Assembly (NCBI GenBank): GCA_944323285.1
Contig: CALURV010000008.1
Location: 62,001 to 126,000 of the forward strand
From: Candidatus Gastranaerophilales bacterium
GTDB lineage: Bacteria; Cyanobacteriota; Vampirovibrionia; Gastranaerophilales; Gastranaerophilaceae
DNA: 64,000 bases
Direction of reading: 5' to 3'
The translations under genes and the position numbers were made by a program. The notes below the pieces were generated by a model that was given only the letters and a program-made list of their open reading frames with translations, made no database searches and was not told the DNA's origin. Shown piece by piece: positions 52,494-61,247 of the stretch (within the stretch, counting starts at the first letter, position 1; each line of letters starts with the position of its first letter).

Positions 52494-52860
52494 AATTATC
52501 TCTACAGATAAAGCTCCAAAAGCAATAGGACCATATTCGCAAGCATATTTATGCGGAAATACTTTATATTGTTCGGGACAAATAGCAATAAATCCTGAAA
52601 CAAATGAATTTTTAAACGGAACTATTGAAGAACAAACAAATCTTATTCTTAATAATATAGAAGGACTATTAGAAGCAGCAGGATATGGATTTGAAGATGT
52701 TGTTAAAACAACTTGTTTTTTAGCTGATATGAAAGACTTTGCCGTATTTAACAATTTATACGAAAAAGCTTTTATTTCAAAACCTGCCCGTTCTTGCGTT
52801 GCGGCAAAGGAACTTCCTAAAAATGCTCTTGTTGAAATTGAAGTGATTGCGGTTAAGTAA
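52486..52860 (+). CDS. ridA: RidA-family enamine/imine deaminase
   Basis: Hydrolyses reactive enamines such as 2-aminoacrylate from serine and threonine dehydration; the serine dehydratase at 37.5 kb makes such an intermediate. Motifs: [37 protein letters not shown] and [20 protein letters not shown] (conserved Arg). ATG at 52486 has aggag nine bases upstream and lies inside the end of gyrA. 124 aa. Followed by dtd with one shared base. Confidence 0.93.
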   Translation: MNKIISTDKAPKAIGPYSQAYLCGNTLYCSGQIAINPETNEFLNGTIEEQTNLILNNIEGLLEAAGYGFEDVVKTTCFLADMKDFAVFNNLYEKAFISKPARSCVAAKELPKNALVEIEVIAVK

Positions 52861-53306
52861 TGAAAATTGTTGTTCAACGTGTTAAGAATGCAAGTGTTTC
52901 AATTGACAATAAGCTTTTTAGCTCAATTGAAAAAGGTTATTTAATATTATTTGGTGCTGAAAAAGGTGATATACAAGAACAAGCAGACTGGCTTGCAAAC
53001 AAAATTTGTGTTTTAAGATGTTTCCCTGACGAAAACGGAAAAATGAACCTTTCGATAAAAGATATACAAGGAAGTATTCTTGTTGTTTCTCAGTTTACTT
53101 TATGTGCTGATGTAAAAAAAGGAACTAGGCCTAGTTTTGATAATGCTATGAATCCTGATGATGCAAATAATATTTATGAATATTTTGTAAGTAAAATAAA
53201 AGAACAAGATATTCCTGTTAAAACAGGTGTTTTTGGAGCTCATATGGAAATTTCTCTATTAAATGACGGACCTGTAACTTTTATAATTCAAGCTCCTGAT
53301 AAATAA
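52860..53306 (+). CDS. dtd: D-aminoacyl-tRNA deacylase
   Basis: Recycles tRNAs mischarged with D-amino acids or glycine. Motifs: KIVVQRVKNASVSIDNK at the start, LVVSQFTLCADVKKGTRPSF (SQxTL) and NDGPVTFIIQAP (GPxT). 148 aa, standard length. Start shares one base with the ridA stop. Likely in one transcript with gyrA and ridA. Confidence 0.95.
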   Translation: MKIVVQRVKNASVSIDNKLFSSIEKGYLILFGAEKGDIQEQADWLANKICVLRCFPDENGKMNLSIKDIQGSILVVSQFTLCADVKKGTRPSFDNAMNPDDANNIYEYFVSKIKEQDIPVKTGVFGAHMEISLLNDGPVTFIIQAPDK

Positions 53307-53317
53307 AAAGGCAATAT

Positions 53318-54598
53318 ATGAAAAATAATATTGGCAATTTTTTTATAAACATACTTAATCATCCTGAAATAATTTTTGCCACTATTGCATTATTTTTTGG
53401 AATACGTTTTTTATTTTTAACACCACCAGGATGTGTTCCTGATGAACCATCTCATATATATAAAAGCTGTGAAGTTGCAAATGGAATTTTCTATAGTAAA
53501 GAACCTGTCAAACAAACTATTTATGATAAAAAATTAGAATCAATTGTTCCCAAAAGAGATTCTAATAATTTTCATTTTGCAAGCAGATATTCACCCACAA
53601 TGTATCTTTCTTCAGCTTTAGGTATTAAAGTTAGTAATTATTTTTCTAATGATAGTAAATTAATATTTTATTCAGGCAGGTTTTGTAATTTATTAATGTA
53701 CATAATATTAATTACAATAGCTATTAAGATAACACCTGTTTTTAAATATCCTTTTTTGTTTTCAGGACTTTTGCCAATGGCTTTATTTGAAGGAATGAGT
53801 TATAGCGCAGATTCATTTAATACAGCATTTGCTTTTCTTTTCTTTGCATATTTATTTAAATTAATTTTCTCTAAGAAAGATTTAACAAATAAAGAATTTT
53901 TCTTTCTTTCTTTCTTTTCTATAATAGGAGCTTTTTGTAAAGGTTTAATTTATCCAATATTTTTATACTTCTTTATTCCATTTAAAAAGAACAAATTCCC
54001 ATACATAATATCTCTCATAATTTTAACTATTTTTATTTGTTATTATTGGATTAATATAAATCCAGAAAACATTAATCCACTACATAAAGTAATAGACAGT
54101 CCTTTATATATATTTCAACATCCAATAGATTTTATAAAAATTTCATATTATACAACAATAACTGATTTTTATATATATATTAAAGGACTAATAGGAATTC
54201 TTGGATGGCTTTCAATAACTCTTCCAGAAGATACTTACATTATGACAATAATTGTTTTTGTAAGTATGTTGATAATATTAAATGAAAAAATAAAATTTAG
54301 TATAAAAATATCTTCTTTATTAATTTTTCTTATTTTTTATCTTTCCTTTTTATATATTCATCTAATATATTGGACGCCAATAAACGCAAACATAATTACA
54401 GGAATTCAAGGTCGATATTTTCTATCTTTATTACCTTTAATTTTCTTATTCTTATCTACTAATAAAATAAAATTTAGTGAAAAATATAAATATTATTTTA
54501 AAGCTTTTATTATTCTATTTATTATTTATTTACTGAATACAACCTGTAACATTTTACACATGTATTATCACGAACTCGGAATAAATGTAGTAATGTAA
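53318..54598 (+). CDS. DUF2142-type polytopic membrane protein (GT-C-like)
   Basis: About ten to eleven membrane helices in 426 residues. The signature loop LTPPGCVPDEPSHIYKSCEV is the PDEPxH motif of DUF2142 proteins, which are considered GT-C-like membrane glycosyltransferases. A late INANIITGIQGRYFLSLLPL loop is also typical. It probably uses a lipid-linked sugar at the outer face of the membrane; acceptor unknown. It starts 11 bases after dtd with aaaaggc upstream and ends one base from convergent ade, so no terminator separates them. Confidence 0.82.
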   Translation: MKNNIGNFFINILNHPEIIFATIALFFGIRFLFLTPPGCVPDEPSHIYKSCEVANGIFYSKEPVKQTIYDKKLESIVPKRDSNNFHFASRYSPTMYLSSALGIKVSNYFSNDSKLIFYSGRFCNLLMYIILITIAIKITPVFKYPFLFSGLLPMALFEGMSYSADSFNTAFAFLFFAYLFKLIFSKKDLTNKEFFFLSFFSIIGAFCKGLIYPIFLYFFIPFKKNKFPYIISLIILTIFICYYWININPENINPLHKVIDSPLYIFQHPIDFIKISYYTTITDFYIYIKGLIGILGWLSITLPEDTYIMTIIVFVSMLIILNEKIKFSIKISSLLIFLIFYLSFLYIHLIYWTPINANIITGIQGRYFLSLLPLIFLFLSTNKIKFSEKYKYYFKAFIILFIIYLLNTTCNILHMYYHELGINVVM

Positions 54599-54599
54599 G

Positions 54600-56309
54600 T
54601 TAGATAAATAATTCCGTAAATTTATTTTTTACCACATCCATTAAACCTTTATCCGTAAGTTTAAGTTCGGGAATTACCGATAAAGATAAAAAAGACATAG
54701 TCATAAATGGTTCTTCTAAAGTGCAGCCTATTATTTTTTCGCCTTTTTTCAATTCGTTATATTTCGAAAGAAAATCATCTGAATAATCTTCAGACATTAA
54801 ACCTGCAATAGGAAGATCGAGCTTAGCCACAACATCATTATCTTTTACAATAACCTTACCACCTTGCGATTTAACAAGTTCCTTTATTGCTTTTAACATA
54901 TCATCATCATTAGTGCCAATAACAATCATATTATGAGAATCATGAGCAACAGTTGAAGCAATAGCACCTTTTTTAATACCAAAACCCTTTACAAATCCTT
55001 TACCTATATTTCCGCTTGCTTTATGTCTTTCAATAACAAGAATTTTTAATATGTCATCATCTACATTACTTTGAGCAAATCCATCTATAACATTAATTTT
55101 TGCATTAACACTCTTAGTAACAAGCTGACCATCTTTAACTTCAATAGCTCTTACTTTGTCTGATTTTGCTTTTATTCTTAAATCTTCCTTTTCTAGCCAT
55201 CTAACATTTACCGTTCCTCTTAAAGAAGAAAATTTCTTTTTTTCTATATTTATAACCAAATGACCATCTTTAGCAACAATATTTCCATTTTTTATAACTA
55301 TTGTCGGTTTAAAATCTTCTAGATTATCAAATAGAAGCATATCTGCTTTATACCCGGGAGCAATTGCTCCAACTTCTTTTAATCCAAAATATTCAGCAGT
55401 ATTTATACTTGCCATTTGTATTGCCTTTATAGGATTAATTCCATTTTTTACTGACTTTCTTACCATCATATTAATATGTTCTTTTAAAGCATCAGGGTAT
55501 CTGTCATCCGTTACGAACATACATTTCCTTGTAGGAAAATTTTTCAGAACCGAACTTAGAGCATCTAAATCTTTAGCTGCACTTCCTTCTCTAACCATTA
55601 AATACATACCTAATCGTAATTTCTCAATTGCTTCATTTCTATTATTACATTCATGATCAGAAGAAACACCTGCTGCAATATATGCACATAAGTCTTTTCC
55701 TGTTAAATAAGGAGAATGACCATCTATTCTTTTATTTTTTTCTACACCTAATTTTATTTTTGATAAAACCTCTTTATTCAAATTAACAACCCCCGGGAAA
55801 TTCATCATCTCGGCGATTCCCAACACCCAAGGACTATCAATTAATAAGGATAAATCATAACTGTTTAATTCAAATCCTGAAGTTTCATATGTAGAAGCAG
55901 GGACACAAGAAGGAAGTGTCATAAAAATATCTAAAGGCAAATTTTTCGATGCCTCCCTCATAAAACTTATACCATGAAGCCCTATTACATTTGATATTTC
56001 ATGAGGATCTGCAACAACCGTTGTTGTACCTGTTGGTACAACCAATCTCGCAAATTCTGATGGCATTAACATAGAACTTTCTATATGAACATGTCCATCT
56101 ATAAAAGAAGGTGATAAATATTTACCTTCAGCCTCTATTTCTTTTTTGCCTTTATAACCTTCTCCAACCCCTGCAATTAAATTATCTTTAATTGCAACAT
56201 CTGATTTATATATTTCTTCCGTTAAAACATTAATAATATTGGCATTTTTTATCACTAAGTCTGCCTCTTTTTCTCCTTTTGCAGTTTTTATAATTTCTTC
56301 TAATGACAT
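54600..56309 (-). CDS. ade: Adenine deaminase
   Basis: Amidohydrolase converting adenine to hypoxanthine for purine salvage. 569 aa, normal for the family. Metal-site motifs SPSFIDGHVHIESSML, VVADPHEISNVIG and IDGHSPYLTGKDLCAYIAAG, with SSDHECNNRNEAI and the C-terminal TVAHDSHNMIVIGTND. The single-gene leftward unit is preceded by the 286-base gap that holds repeat copy 7. Confidence 0.94.
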   Translation of the reverse strand: MSLEEIIKTAKGEKEADLVIKNANIINVLTEEIYKSDVAIKDNLIAGVGEGYKGKKEIEAEGKYLSPSFIDGHVHIESSMLMPSEFARLVVPTGTTTVVADPHEISNVIGLHGISFMREASKNLPLDIFMTLPSCVPASTYETSGFELNSYDLSLLIDSPWVLGIAEMMNFPGVVNLNKEVLSKIKLGVEKNKRIDGHSPYLTGKDLCAYIAAGVSSDHECNNRNEAIEKLRLGMYLMVREGSAAKDLDALSSVLKNFPTRKCMFVTDDRYPDALKEHINMMVRKSVKNGINPIKAIQMASINTAEYFGLKEVGAIAPGYKADMLLFDNLEDFKPTIVIKNGNIVAKDGHLVINIEKKKFSSLRGTVNVRWLEKEDLRIKAKSDKVRAIEVKDGQLVTKSVNAKINVIDGFAQSNVDDDILKILVIERHKASGNIGKGFVKGFGIKKGAIASTVAHDSHNMIVIGTNDDDMLKAIKELVKSQGGKVIVKDNDVVAKLDLPIAGLMSEDYSDDFLSKYNELKKGEKIIGCTLEEPFMTMSFLSLSVIPELKLTDKGLMDVVKNKFTELFI

Positions 56310-56343
56310 TTTTTCTCCATTTTTATAATATTTATAAAAATAA

Positions 56344-56470
56344 TATTTAATCTAGTATTGCACTTTGTTACCGAGTCATCTTCGCTAACAAAGTACTCAC
56401 CTTTTAAAAACGCCACTCGAAAAAATTCACTCACACTTTCAGCTTATCGTGAATTTTTTCTCGGACATAT
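56344..56470 (+). repeat. Dispersed two-hairpin repeat, copy 7 (short form)
   Basis: Near-identical to the reverse complement of copy 6: atttaatctagtattgcact, first hairpin ccgagtcatcttcgctaac, then ttttaaaaacgccactcg and the 12-bp perfect arms gaaaaaattcac/gtgaattttttc, ending tcggacatatt. It lies between divergent ade and the 56596 gene. Confidence 0.9.
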
Positions 56471-56595
56471 TAGTTTATATTAACATAAAATGTTATCTAT
56501 TTTATGTTAACAATTTTTTTTATGTTTGTTTTTTATATTAATGAAAATATTATAAATAATTTTTATGATATATTAATAAGAAATAAGGAAAAAAT

Positions 56596-56829
56596 ATGAG
56601 AGTTTCTCCTATAAGATTTGGAATTAATTATCAAGAAAAAACTTCGCAACAAGAAACAGAGAATATAATACCAACTACAATAAGACACAATTCTCTTTCT
56701 GATATGGAATTTAATATAATAGCAGATACAATAAGATGTCAAAACTTAAAGAACCAGATGAATGTAAGATTAATGAATTTAAGAAGAAACCTTAATAATT
56801 GTATGGCTCAAGATTTATATAAAAAATAA
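56596..56829 (+). CDS. Small tag-type protein MRVSPIRFG... (77 aa)
   Basis: Unrecognised. N-terminus MRVSPIRFGINYQEKTSQQE keeps the M-(K/R)-(I/V)-x-x-I-x-F-(K/G)-G-like start of the tag proteins here, followed by a polar linker and a helical, Asn/Arg-rich second half (NLKNQMNVRLMNLRRNLNNC) without hydrophobic segments. aataagga precedes the ATG. It ends in its own strong terminator, so it is a single-gene unit. Confidence 0.72.
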   Translation: MRVSPIRFGINYQEKTSQQETENIIPTTIRHNSLSDMEFNIIADTIRCQNLKNQMNVRLMNLRRNLNNCMAQDLYKK

Positions 56830-56846
56830 GTAATTAAAATAAAAAG

Positions 56847-56879
56847 AAAAAAGGAGAACAAAAATTGTTCTCCTTTTTT
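56847..56879 (+). terminator. Rho-independent terminator
   Basis: 14-bp arms (aaaaaaggagaaca, tgttctcctttttt) around aaaat, just after the 56596-56829 gene. Confidence 0.93.
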
Positions 56880-56975
56880 CTTGCCTAAATAAAAAAAATC
56901 ATTAAAAAGAAAAAAGAAATAATAATATTTTTCCATTAAGAATTTAACATTACTTTACAATTTTATTAAAAAAAT

Positions 56976-57003
56976 TAAAGGTTAGCTAAAAAAAGGTCGA
57001 TAA
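56976..57003 (+). promoter_or_regulatory. Sigma-28 (FliA)-like promoter
   Basis: TAAAGGTT (56976-56983), 12 bases, GTCGATAA (56996-57003), compared with the flagellar consensus TAAAGTTT-N11-GCCGATAA. It lies 36 bases before the 57039 start. One base of extra spacing and one mismatch in the -10. Confidence 0.55.
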
Positions 57004-57038
57004 GCTAATTTAAGTAACAATTTTGATGGAGAAAGACA

Positions 57039-58013
57039 ATGGGCTTAGCAGCATCACAGGCAAGATTTTTAGGTATAACTGCAAGAAAATCAAATATAGA
57101 ATATGAAGGACAACAGGTAAACCAACAACGTACTGCTTTAGCTGAAGAAGTTAATGCATTATACAGCAAATTATTATCTTTAGATGTACCTGTAGCCCCA
57201 GATTCTACTCAATTTTATGAAACGAATTACTCTTTTTCTCTTGATAATACCTCAGGATATGATGGGAGTTATTTAGTTAAAAGCTATTATCAAAATGATG
57301 ATGGATCTTATTATTTAAATACAGAAAGAACATATACTAAAAATATTGCTGTTGGAACTGTATTAACAAATTCAAATATTACATATACAACTGATGAACA
57401 AGGGAATAAAACATATACACTAAATACCACTGATGGTTCCTTTATATTAACTCCAAACGCACAAAATAGTGCAAATATGATAGCATTAATAAATGCAACA
57501 TATGGAGAAGGAACTGTTACAGATGATTCTCTATATTATTATCAAGATGCCAATGGTTTAACACATTATATGACCCCATCCCAAGTTGAAAATTATACAT
57601 CAGGAATGGCGATATCATCGTATATTAGCAGTAATAAAGAAGTTACGGAAACTGTAATTTTCGAAAATGCTGCAGTAACATTTGACGCAAATAACAGATT
57701 TTCAAGTATTTCTGCAACTGACCCTAATACAGGAGAACAAATATTTAGTGATGCAGAAGTTAATACAACAAGAACTTATGACTCTGAAGGATATGATGCG
57801 GCATTAAGAGACTATACTATGAGTAAAGATGAATATAATAAAAAAGTTGCCGATATCAACGCACAAACAGAGTCACTGCAGCAAGAAGATAAAGTTCTTG
57901 AATTAAGATTAAATCAAATAGATACAGAACAAAACGAACTTCAAACAGAATTAGAAGCAGTTAAAGCAGTTTTAGATAAGAATGTTGAAAATATATTTAA
58001 TACATTCTCATAG
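57039..58013 (+). CDS. Filament-like protein with helical ends and variable middle (324 aa), unknown function
   Basis: Starts MGLAASQARFLGITARKSNI, an Ala/Arg/Gln-rich helix, and ends in a long heptad-type helix (LELRLNQIDTEQNELQTELE...NVENIFNTFS). The 200-residue middle is Tyr/Thr/Ser/Asn-rich and beta-like. This helix-variable-helix layout without a signal peptide resembles flagellin/hook-associated and other type III export substrates, although no flagellin signature is present. Related starts occur in uncultured Melainabacteria (recalled from memory, not searched). ggag lies seven bases upstream and a sigma-28-like promoter precedes it. The 58069 gene follows after 55 bases. Confidence 0.75.
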   Translation: MGLAASQARFLGITARKSNIEYEGQQVNQQRTALAEEVNALYSKLLSLDVPVAPDSTQFYETNYSFSLDNTSGYDGSYLVKSYYQNDDGSYYLNTERTYTKNIAVGTVLTNSNITYTTDEQGNKTYTLNTTDGSFILTPNAQNSANMIALINATYGEGTVTDDSLYYYQDANGLTHYMTPSQVENYTSGMAISSYISSNKEVTETVIFENAAVTFDANNRFSSISATDPNTGEQIFSDAEVNTTRTYDSEGYDAALRDYTMSKDEYNKKVADINAQTESLQQEDKVLELRLNQIDTEQNELQTELEAVKAVLDKNVENIFNTFS

Positions 58014-58068
58014 AAATACAATAAAAAAAGATTAGCAAACACAAATAAACACGGTAGGAAAGTAAAAG

Positions 58069-58875
58069 ATGAGTTATAAGAATGATAGTTATTTAGTAAT
58101 ATCAAATAAATATGGCGGATTAAGCAGCGATGCAACAGCTATGTTATTTGAAACATATGACTTATTAAGAGATATAACAGTCAGCGGCTCTGCTTCAGAT
58201 GGTGCAGGTTTTGGTACAGCAGGAAGTTTCTTATGGAAATTAGCCAGTATGATAGCACCCAGCTCATTTATGTCAACAATGGGCGGTGGAACATCTATTA
58301 ATATTCCGGGGACTTCTTACTGGACAGGAACAACTACTACCAGTAGTACAGGCTCTTCTTTCGGAATTGGATCTCTTTCGCAATATACAGGTTTTACAGG
58401 TGGTGCTGCTTCAATAGTTCAAGGATTTGGTTCTTCTCAAACAGATGGATATATGACAGGCGGCGCATCATCTTTAACTTCTGTTTCTGAAATAGCAGGT
58501 TCAACCGGAATTAATGCACTTACTTATACAGCCGGTTTAGCCTCAGGTTTTGGATTTGGAGATAGTTTTCTCCTCCCTGCTGCCGGTATTGTTTCTGGTT
58601 TCGGCGGTATTATGCAAGCAATGTCTCCTTATCTTGGTTCTTTTGGTTTAGGCACTACTTTAATTGGCAACCTGCTTCAAGGTACTGCAAGTGCTCCGCT
58701 TGCTGCTTATCAAAAAGTTTCAAGCAGTATTTTAAATAATGCTGATACCATTTTACAAAATAAGATAAAAAATATTGAAACTGTTGTTAAGATGCTTGAT
58801 GCTCAAAATGATGTCGTTAAGAAAATGTTAAAAGATGACATTGAAGGCATGTCTGATAAAATTCAAAACTTATAA
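58069..58875 (+). CDS. Gly/Ser/Thr-rich low-complexity protein (268 aa), unknown function
   Basis: Unrecognised. The first 45 residues are globular-looking (SYKNDSYLVISNKYGGLSSD); then a long Gly/Ser/Thr/Ala/Phe-rich stretch (GTTTTSSTGSSFGIGSLSQY, TAGLASGFGFGDSFLLPAAG) with no charges; the last 50 residues form a charged helix (NKIKNIETVVKMLDAQNDVV). No signal peptide. It sits downstream of the filament-like gene and ends in a strong terminator, so the two are probably one transcript and may be exported together. taggaaag precedes the ATG. Confidence 0.72.
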   Translation: MSYKNDSYLVISNKYGGLSSDATAMLFETYDLLRDITVSGSASDGAGFGTAGSFLWKLASMIAPSSFMSTMGGGTSINIPGTSYWTGTTTTSSTGSSFGIGSLSQYTGFTGGAASIVQGFGSSQTDGYMTGGASSLTSVSEIAGSTGINALTYTAGLASGFGFGDSFLLPAAGIVSGFGGIMQAMSPYLGSFGLGTTLIGNLLQGTASAPLAAYQKVSSSILNNADTILQNKIKNIETVVKMLDAQNDVVKKMLKDDIEGMSDKIQNL

Positions 58876-58890
58876 TTATTCTCACATAAT

Positions 58891-58917
58891 AAAAAGCCCC
58901 TAAAAAGGGGCTTTTTT
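58891..58917 (+). terminator. Rho-independent terminator
   Basis: aaaaagcccc / ggggctttttt with a six-base loop, directly after the 58069-58875 gene. Confidence 0.93.
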
Positions 58918-58928
58918 ACTATATACCA

Positions 58929-59012
58929 TATTCATCTTTTAAAAACATAGTTTTGTTCATTTTATAAAGAAAATTAACTCACTCTTTCTATTTATCGTGG
59001 ATTTCTTCTTTA
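58929..59012 (+). repeat. Dispersed two-hairpin repeat, copy 8 (degenerate 3' part)
   Basis: Aligns with the second half of copy 5: ttaaaaacatagttttgttc, attttataaagaaaattaac, tcactctttctatttatcgtg. The first hairpin is missing and the terminal hairpin is decayed. Confidence 0.6.
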
Positions 59013-59083
59013 ACAATCTTGATATTTTTTAATTAATTATTTTTACCTATATACAAGAAAAAAAACTAACTTATAATAAAAAT

Positions 59084-59506
59084 ATGAAAAATTTTAATTT
59101 ATCAAATTTAATATTATTTATACTGGTTTCAGGGTTAATTTTCTTTTCTGCAACAGAGGTAAATGTTAACTCTGATAAATCGGTCAAAAGCAGCTCGAAT
59201 GAAATTATGCATGAAAAAGACTATGTAAATAAATACTGCAATGGGGAAGTTGAATATATTCTCCCAGATAAAACCCGAATTGATTGTCTTACAGATGAAT
59301 ATGCCATAGAATTTGATTATGCAAAAAAATGGGCTGAAAGTGTAGGTCAATCCTTATATTATGCCAAAAAAACAGGCAAAAAACCTGCTGTTGCTATCAT
59401 TTTAAATAAAGAATCCGATAGAAAATATATTCAAAGAATTAATGATGTTGATAAAGATATAACCATATTTGAAATATATACAAATGATTTTAAGAAACAA
59501 AATTAA
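59084..59506 (+). CDS. Exported or membrane-anchored protein with PD-(D/E)XK-like core (140 aa)
   Basis: N-terminal hydrophobic segment (NLILFILVSGLIFFSATEV) acts as signal or anchor. The conserved-looking core is EYILPDKTRIDCLTDEYAIE, then FDYAKKWAESVGQSLYYA and KKPAVAIIL. The D...E-x-D...K spacing is compatible with a restriction-endonuclease-like fold, as suggested for similar small proteins; this is inference. A TATAAT lies six bases before the ATG and there is no Shine-Dalgarno sequence, so the mRNA may be leaderless. It is followed after 15 bases by a DNA glycosylase gene. Confidence 0.7.
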   Translation: MKNFNLSNLILFILVSGLIFFSATEVNVNSDKSVKSSSNEIMHEKDYVNKYCNGEVEYILPDKTRIDCLTDEYAIEFDYAKKWAESVGQSLYYAKKTGKKPAVAIILNKESDRKYIQRINDVDKDITIFEIYTNDFKKQN

Positions 59507-59521
59507 GGATTTTAATTATTA

Positions 59522-60070
59522 ATGAACAAAATTATTAATAAAAAATTTTATGAAAAGAATACTGTTATAGTTGCAAAAAACTTACTTGGAATGGTGCTGT
59601 GCAGAAGAATAGCAAAAAATAAAATTCTTAGAGGAAAAATTGTAGAAACAGAAGCTTATACTCAAAATGAACCTTCTTGCCATGCATATAGAGGAAAAAC
59701 TAGAAGAAGCTCTACAATGTTTAAAAATGCAGGTATTTCGTATGTTTATTTTACTTATGGAATGTATCACTGTCTAAATATAATTACAGAAAAAGAAGGG
59801 TTTGGCTCAGGCGTACTAATTAGAGCAATTGAACCTTTAGATAATTTTTCTAATACTAATGGACCTGCGAAAATATGCAGAGAACTTAATATTACTAAAG
59901 AACTAAATGAAGTTAATGTATGTTCTGATAATTCTCCTCTATGGATTGAATATGGAGAGAAAATAAAAGACTCTGATATTATTCAAACAACAAGAATTGG
60001 TATTAAATTAGCAACAGAACTTCCCTGGAGGTTTTATATTAAAGATAATAAATTTGTTTCTAAAAAATAA
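59522..60070 (+). CDS. DNA-3-methyladenine glycosylase (AAG/MPG family)
   Basis: Base-excision repair enzyme removing alkylated purines. Motifs: VAKNLLGMVLCRRI, IVETEAYTQNEPSCHAYRGK (catalytic Glu), NAGISYVYFTYGMYHCLNII, VLIRAIEP and NGPAKICRELNI. 182 aa, slightly short for the family (about 190-200) but complete in motifs. aaggatt precedes the ATG. Ends one base from convergent rsmI. Confidence 0.92.
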   Translation: MNKIINKKFYEKNTVIVAKNLLGMVLCRRIAKNKILRGKIVETEAYTQNEPSCHAYRGKTRRSSTMFKNAGISYVYFTYGMYHCLNIITEKEGFGSGVLIRAIEPLDNFSNTNGPAKICRELNITKELNEVNVCSDNSPLWIEYGEKIKDSDIIQTTRIGIKLATELPWRFYIKDNKFVSKK

Positions 60071-60071
60071 A

Positions 60072-60884
60072 TTAATCTATAACCATTTTATATACTTTAT
60101 TTTTATTAATATTGTAAAGTTTTGAAATTATTTTAGAAATATCTTTTGGTGAATAACCTTCTTCTTTCAGAATATTAATTTTATCCATTATAAAGTCATC
60201 TGATTCTTCTCTCTCATCCTTAGCATAGACCAAAGCAACAATTTCACCCTTCAAAGTATTTTCACTATAATATTTTATAATGTTCTTTACTTCATCTATT
60301 TTTACTTCTTCAAAAACTTTTGTTAGTTCTCTTGCTACAGCAATTTTCTTTTCCTCGCCAAAAAGTTCTTGAATATTTAATAAAGTATCCATTAATCTGT
60401 TTGGCGACTCATAAAAAACACAATTTGTATATTTATACTTATTTAAAATATCGAATTGCTGTTTTTTTATCCTTGGAATAAAACCAATAAAGGCATATTC
60501 TTCACAGTCTCTTGGAACAAGCGATAAAAAAGTTGTAACAGCACAAGCACCGGGAATAGATGTTATTTTAACATCATTTTCATATAATGTTTTTATTAAA
60601 GTACTTCCGGGATCAGAAATACAAGGAGTTCCCGCATCTGAAACCAAAGCTACTTTTTTATCCTCATTTAATAAATCTAATATCTTTCTGCTTTTTTCTT
60701 TCTCATTAAATTTATGACAATCAATTAGTTTCGCCTTTATTCTATATTTTTCAGTCAATATTCTTGTTACACGTGTATCTTCACAAGCAATATAATCAAC
60801 ACTTCTAAGAATTTCAACAGCTCGCATTGAAATATCTGATAAATTTCCTATTGGTGTTGCAACTATATAAAATTTATAAGACAT
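60072..60884 (-). CDS. rsmI: 16S rRNA (cytidine-1402-2'-O)-methyltransferase
   Basis: SAM-dependent methyltransferase of the tetrapyrrole-methylase fold. Motifs: YIVATPIGNLSDISMRAVEI, YIACEDTRVT, VALVSDAGTPCISDPGSTLI, GACAVTTFLSLV and ESPNRLMDTL. The C-terminal helical domain is present. 270 aa. It starts six bases after the STAS gene, so probably co-transcribed. Confidence 0.94.
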   Translation of the reverse strand: MSYKFYIVATPIGNLSDISMRAVEILRSVDYIACEDTRVTRILTEKYRIKAKLIDCHKFNEKEKSRKILDLLNEDKKVALVSDAGTPCISDPGSTLIKTLYENDVKITSIPGACAVTTFLSLVPRDCEEYAFIGFIPRIKKQQFDILNKYKYTNCVFYESPNRLMDTLLNIQELFGEEKKIAVARELTKVFEEVKIDEVKNIIKYYSENTLKGEIVALVYAKDEREESDDFIMDKINILKEEGYSPKDISKIISKLYNINKNKVYKMVID

Positions 60885-60890
60885 TACATC

Positions 60891-61169
60891 TTACCTTCTT
60901 GTAATAGGGTTTGTTGCTATATTTGCAAATGTTTTATTTAATCCTGTTACATCAAGCATTCTACCTACTGAAGGATTAACATTACTTATTGAAATAGATT
61001 TATTATTTAATAATGCTACCTTTTGTATATTTAATAATGTTGTCACAGCTTTTAAATCTATACTTTCAATATTTGAAAAATCCAAAGTTATGCTCTTTGA
61101 ATTTTCAAATTCCATATTATTTATATTCCCCATATTATTAAATAATTCAGAAGCTCTTATTATTTGCAT
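60891..61169 (-). CDS. STAS-domain protein (92 aa)
   Basis: Anti-sigma-antagonist-type STAS domain: KSITLDFSNIESIDLKAVTT is the beta-strand plus phosphorylation-loop region, with Ser in IESID at the usual place, then LLNIQKVALLNNKSISISNV and VGRMLDVTGLNKTF. No partner kinase or phosphatase is nearby. Short N-terminal helix. It lies between the AMIN-like gene and rsmI. Confidence 0.75.
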   Translation of the reverse strand: MQIIRASELFNNMGNINNMEFENSKSITLDFSNIESIDLKAVTTLLNIQKVALLNNKSISISNVNPSVGRMLDVTGLNKTFANIATNPITRR

Positions 61170-61247
61170 AATACAACCTACTCATTTATTTGTTGCATAA
61201 AAATATATTAATATCTTTTATTCTTTTATGCAATATTTTTTACAAAA

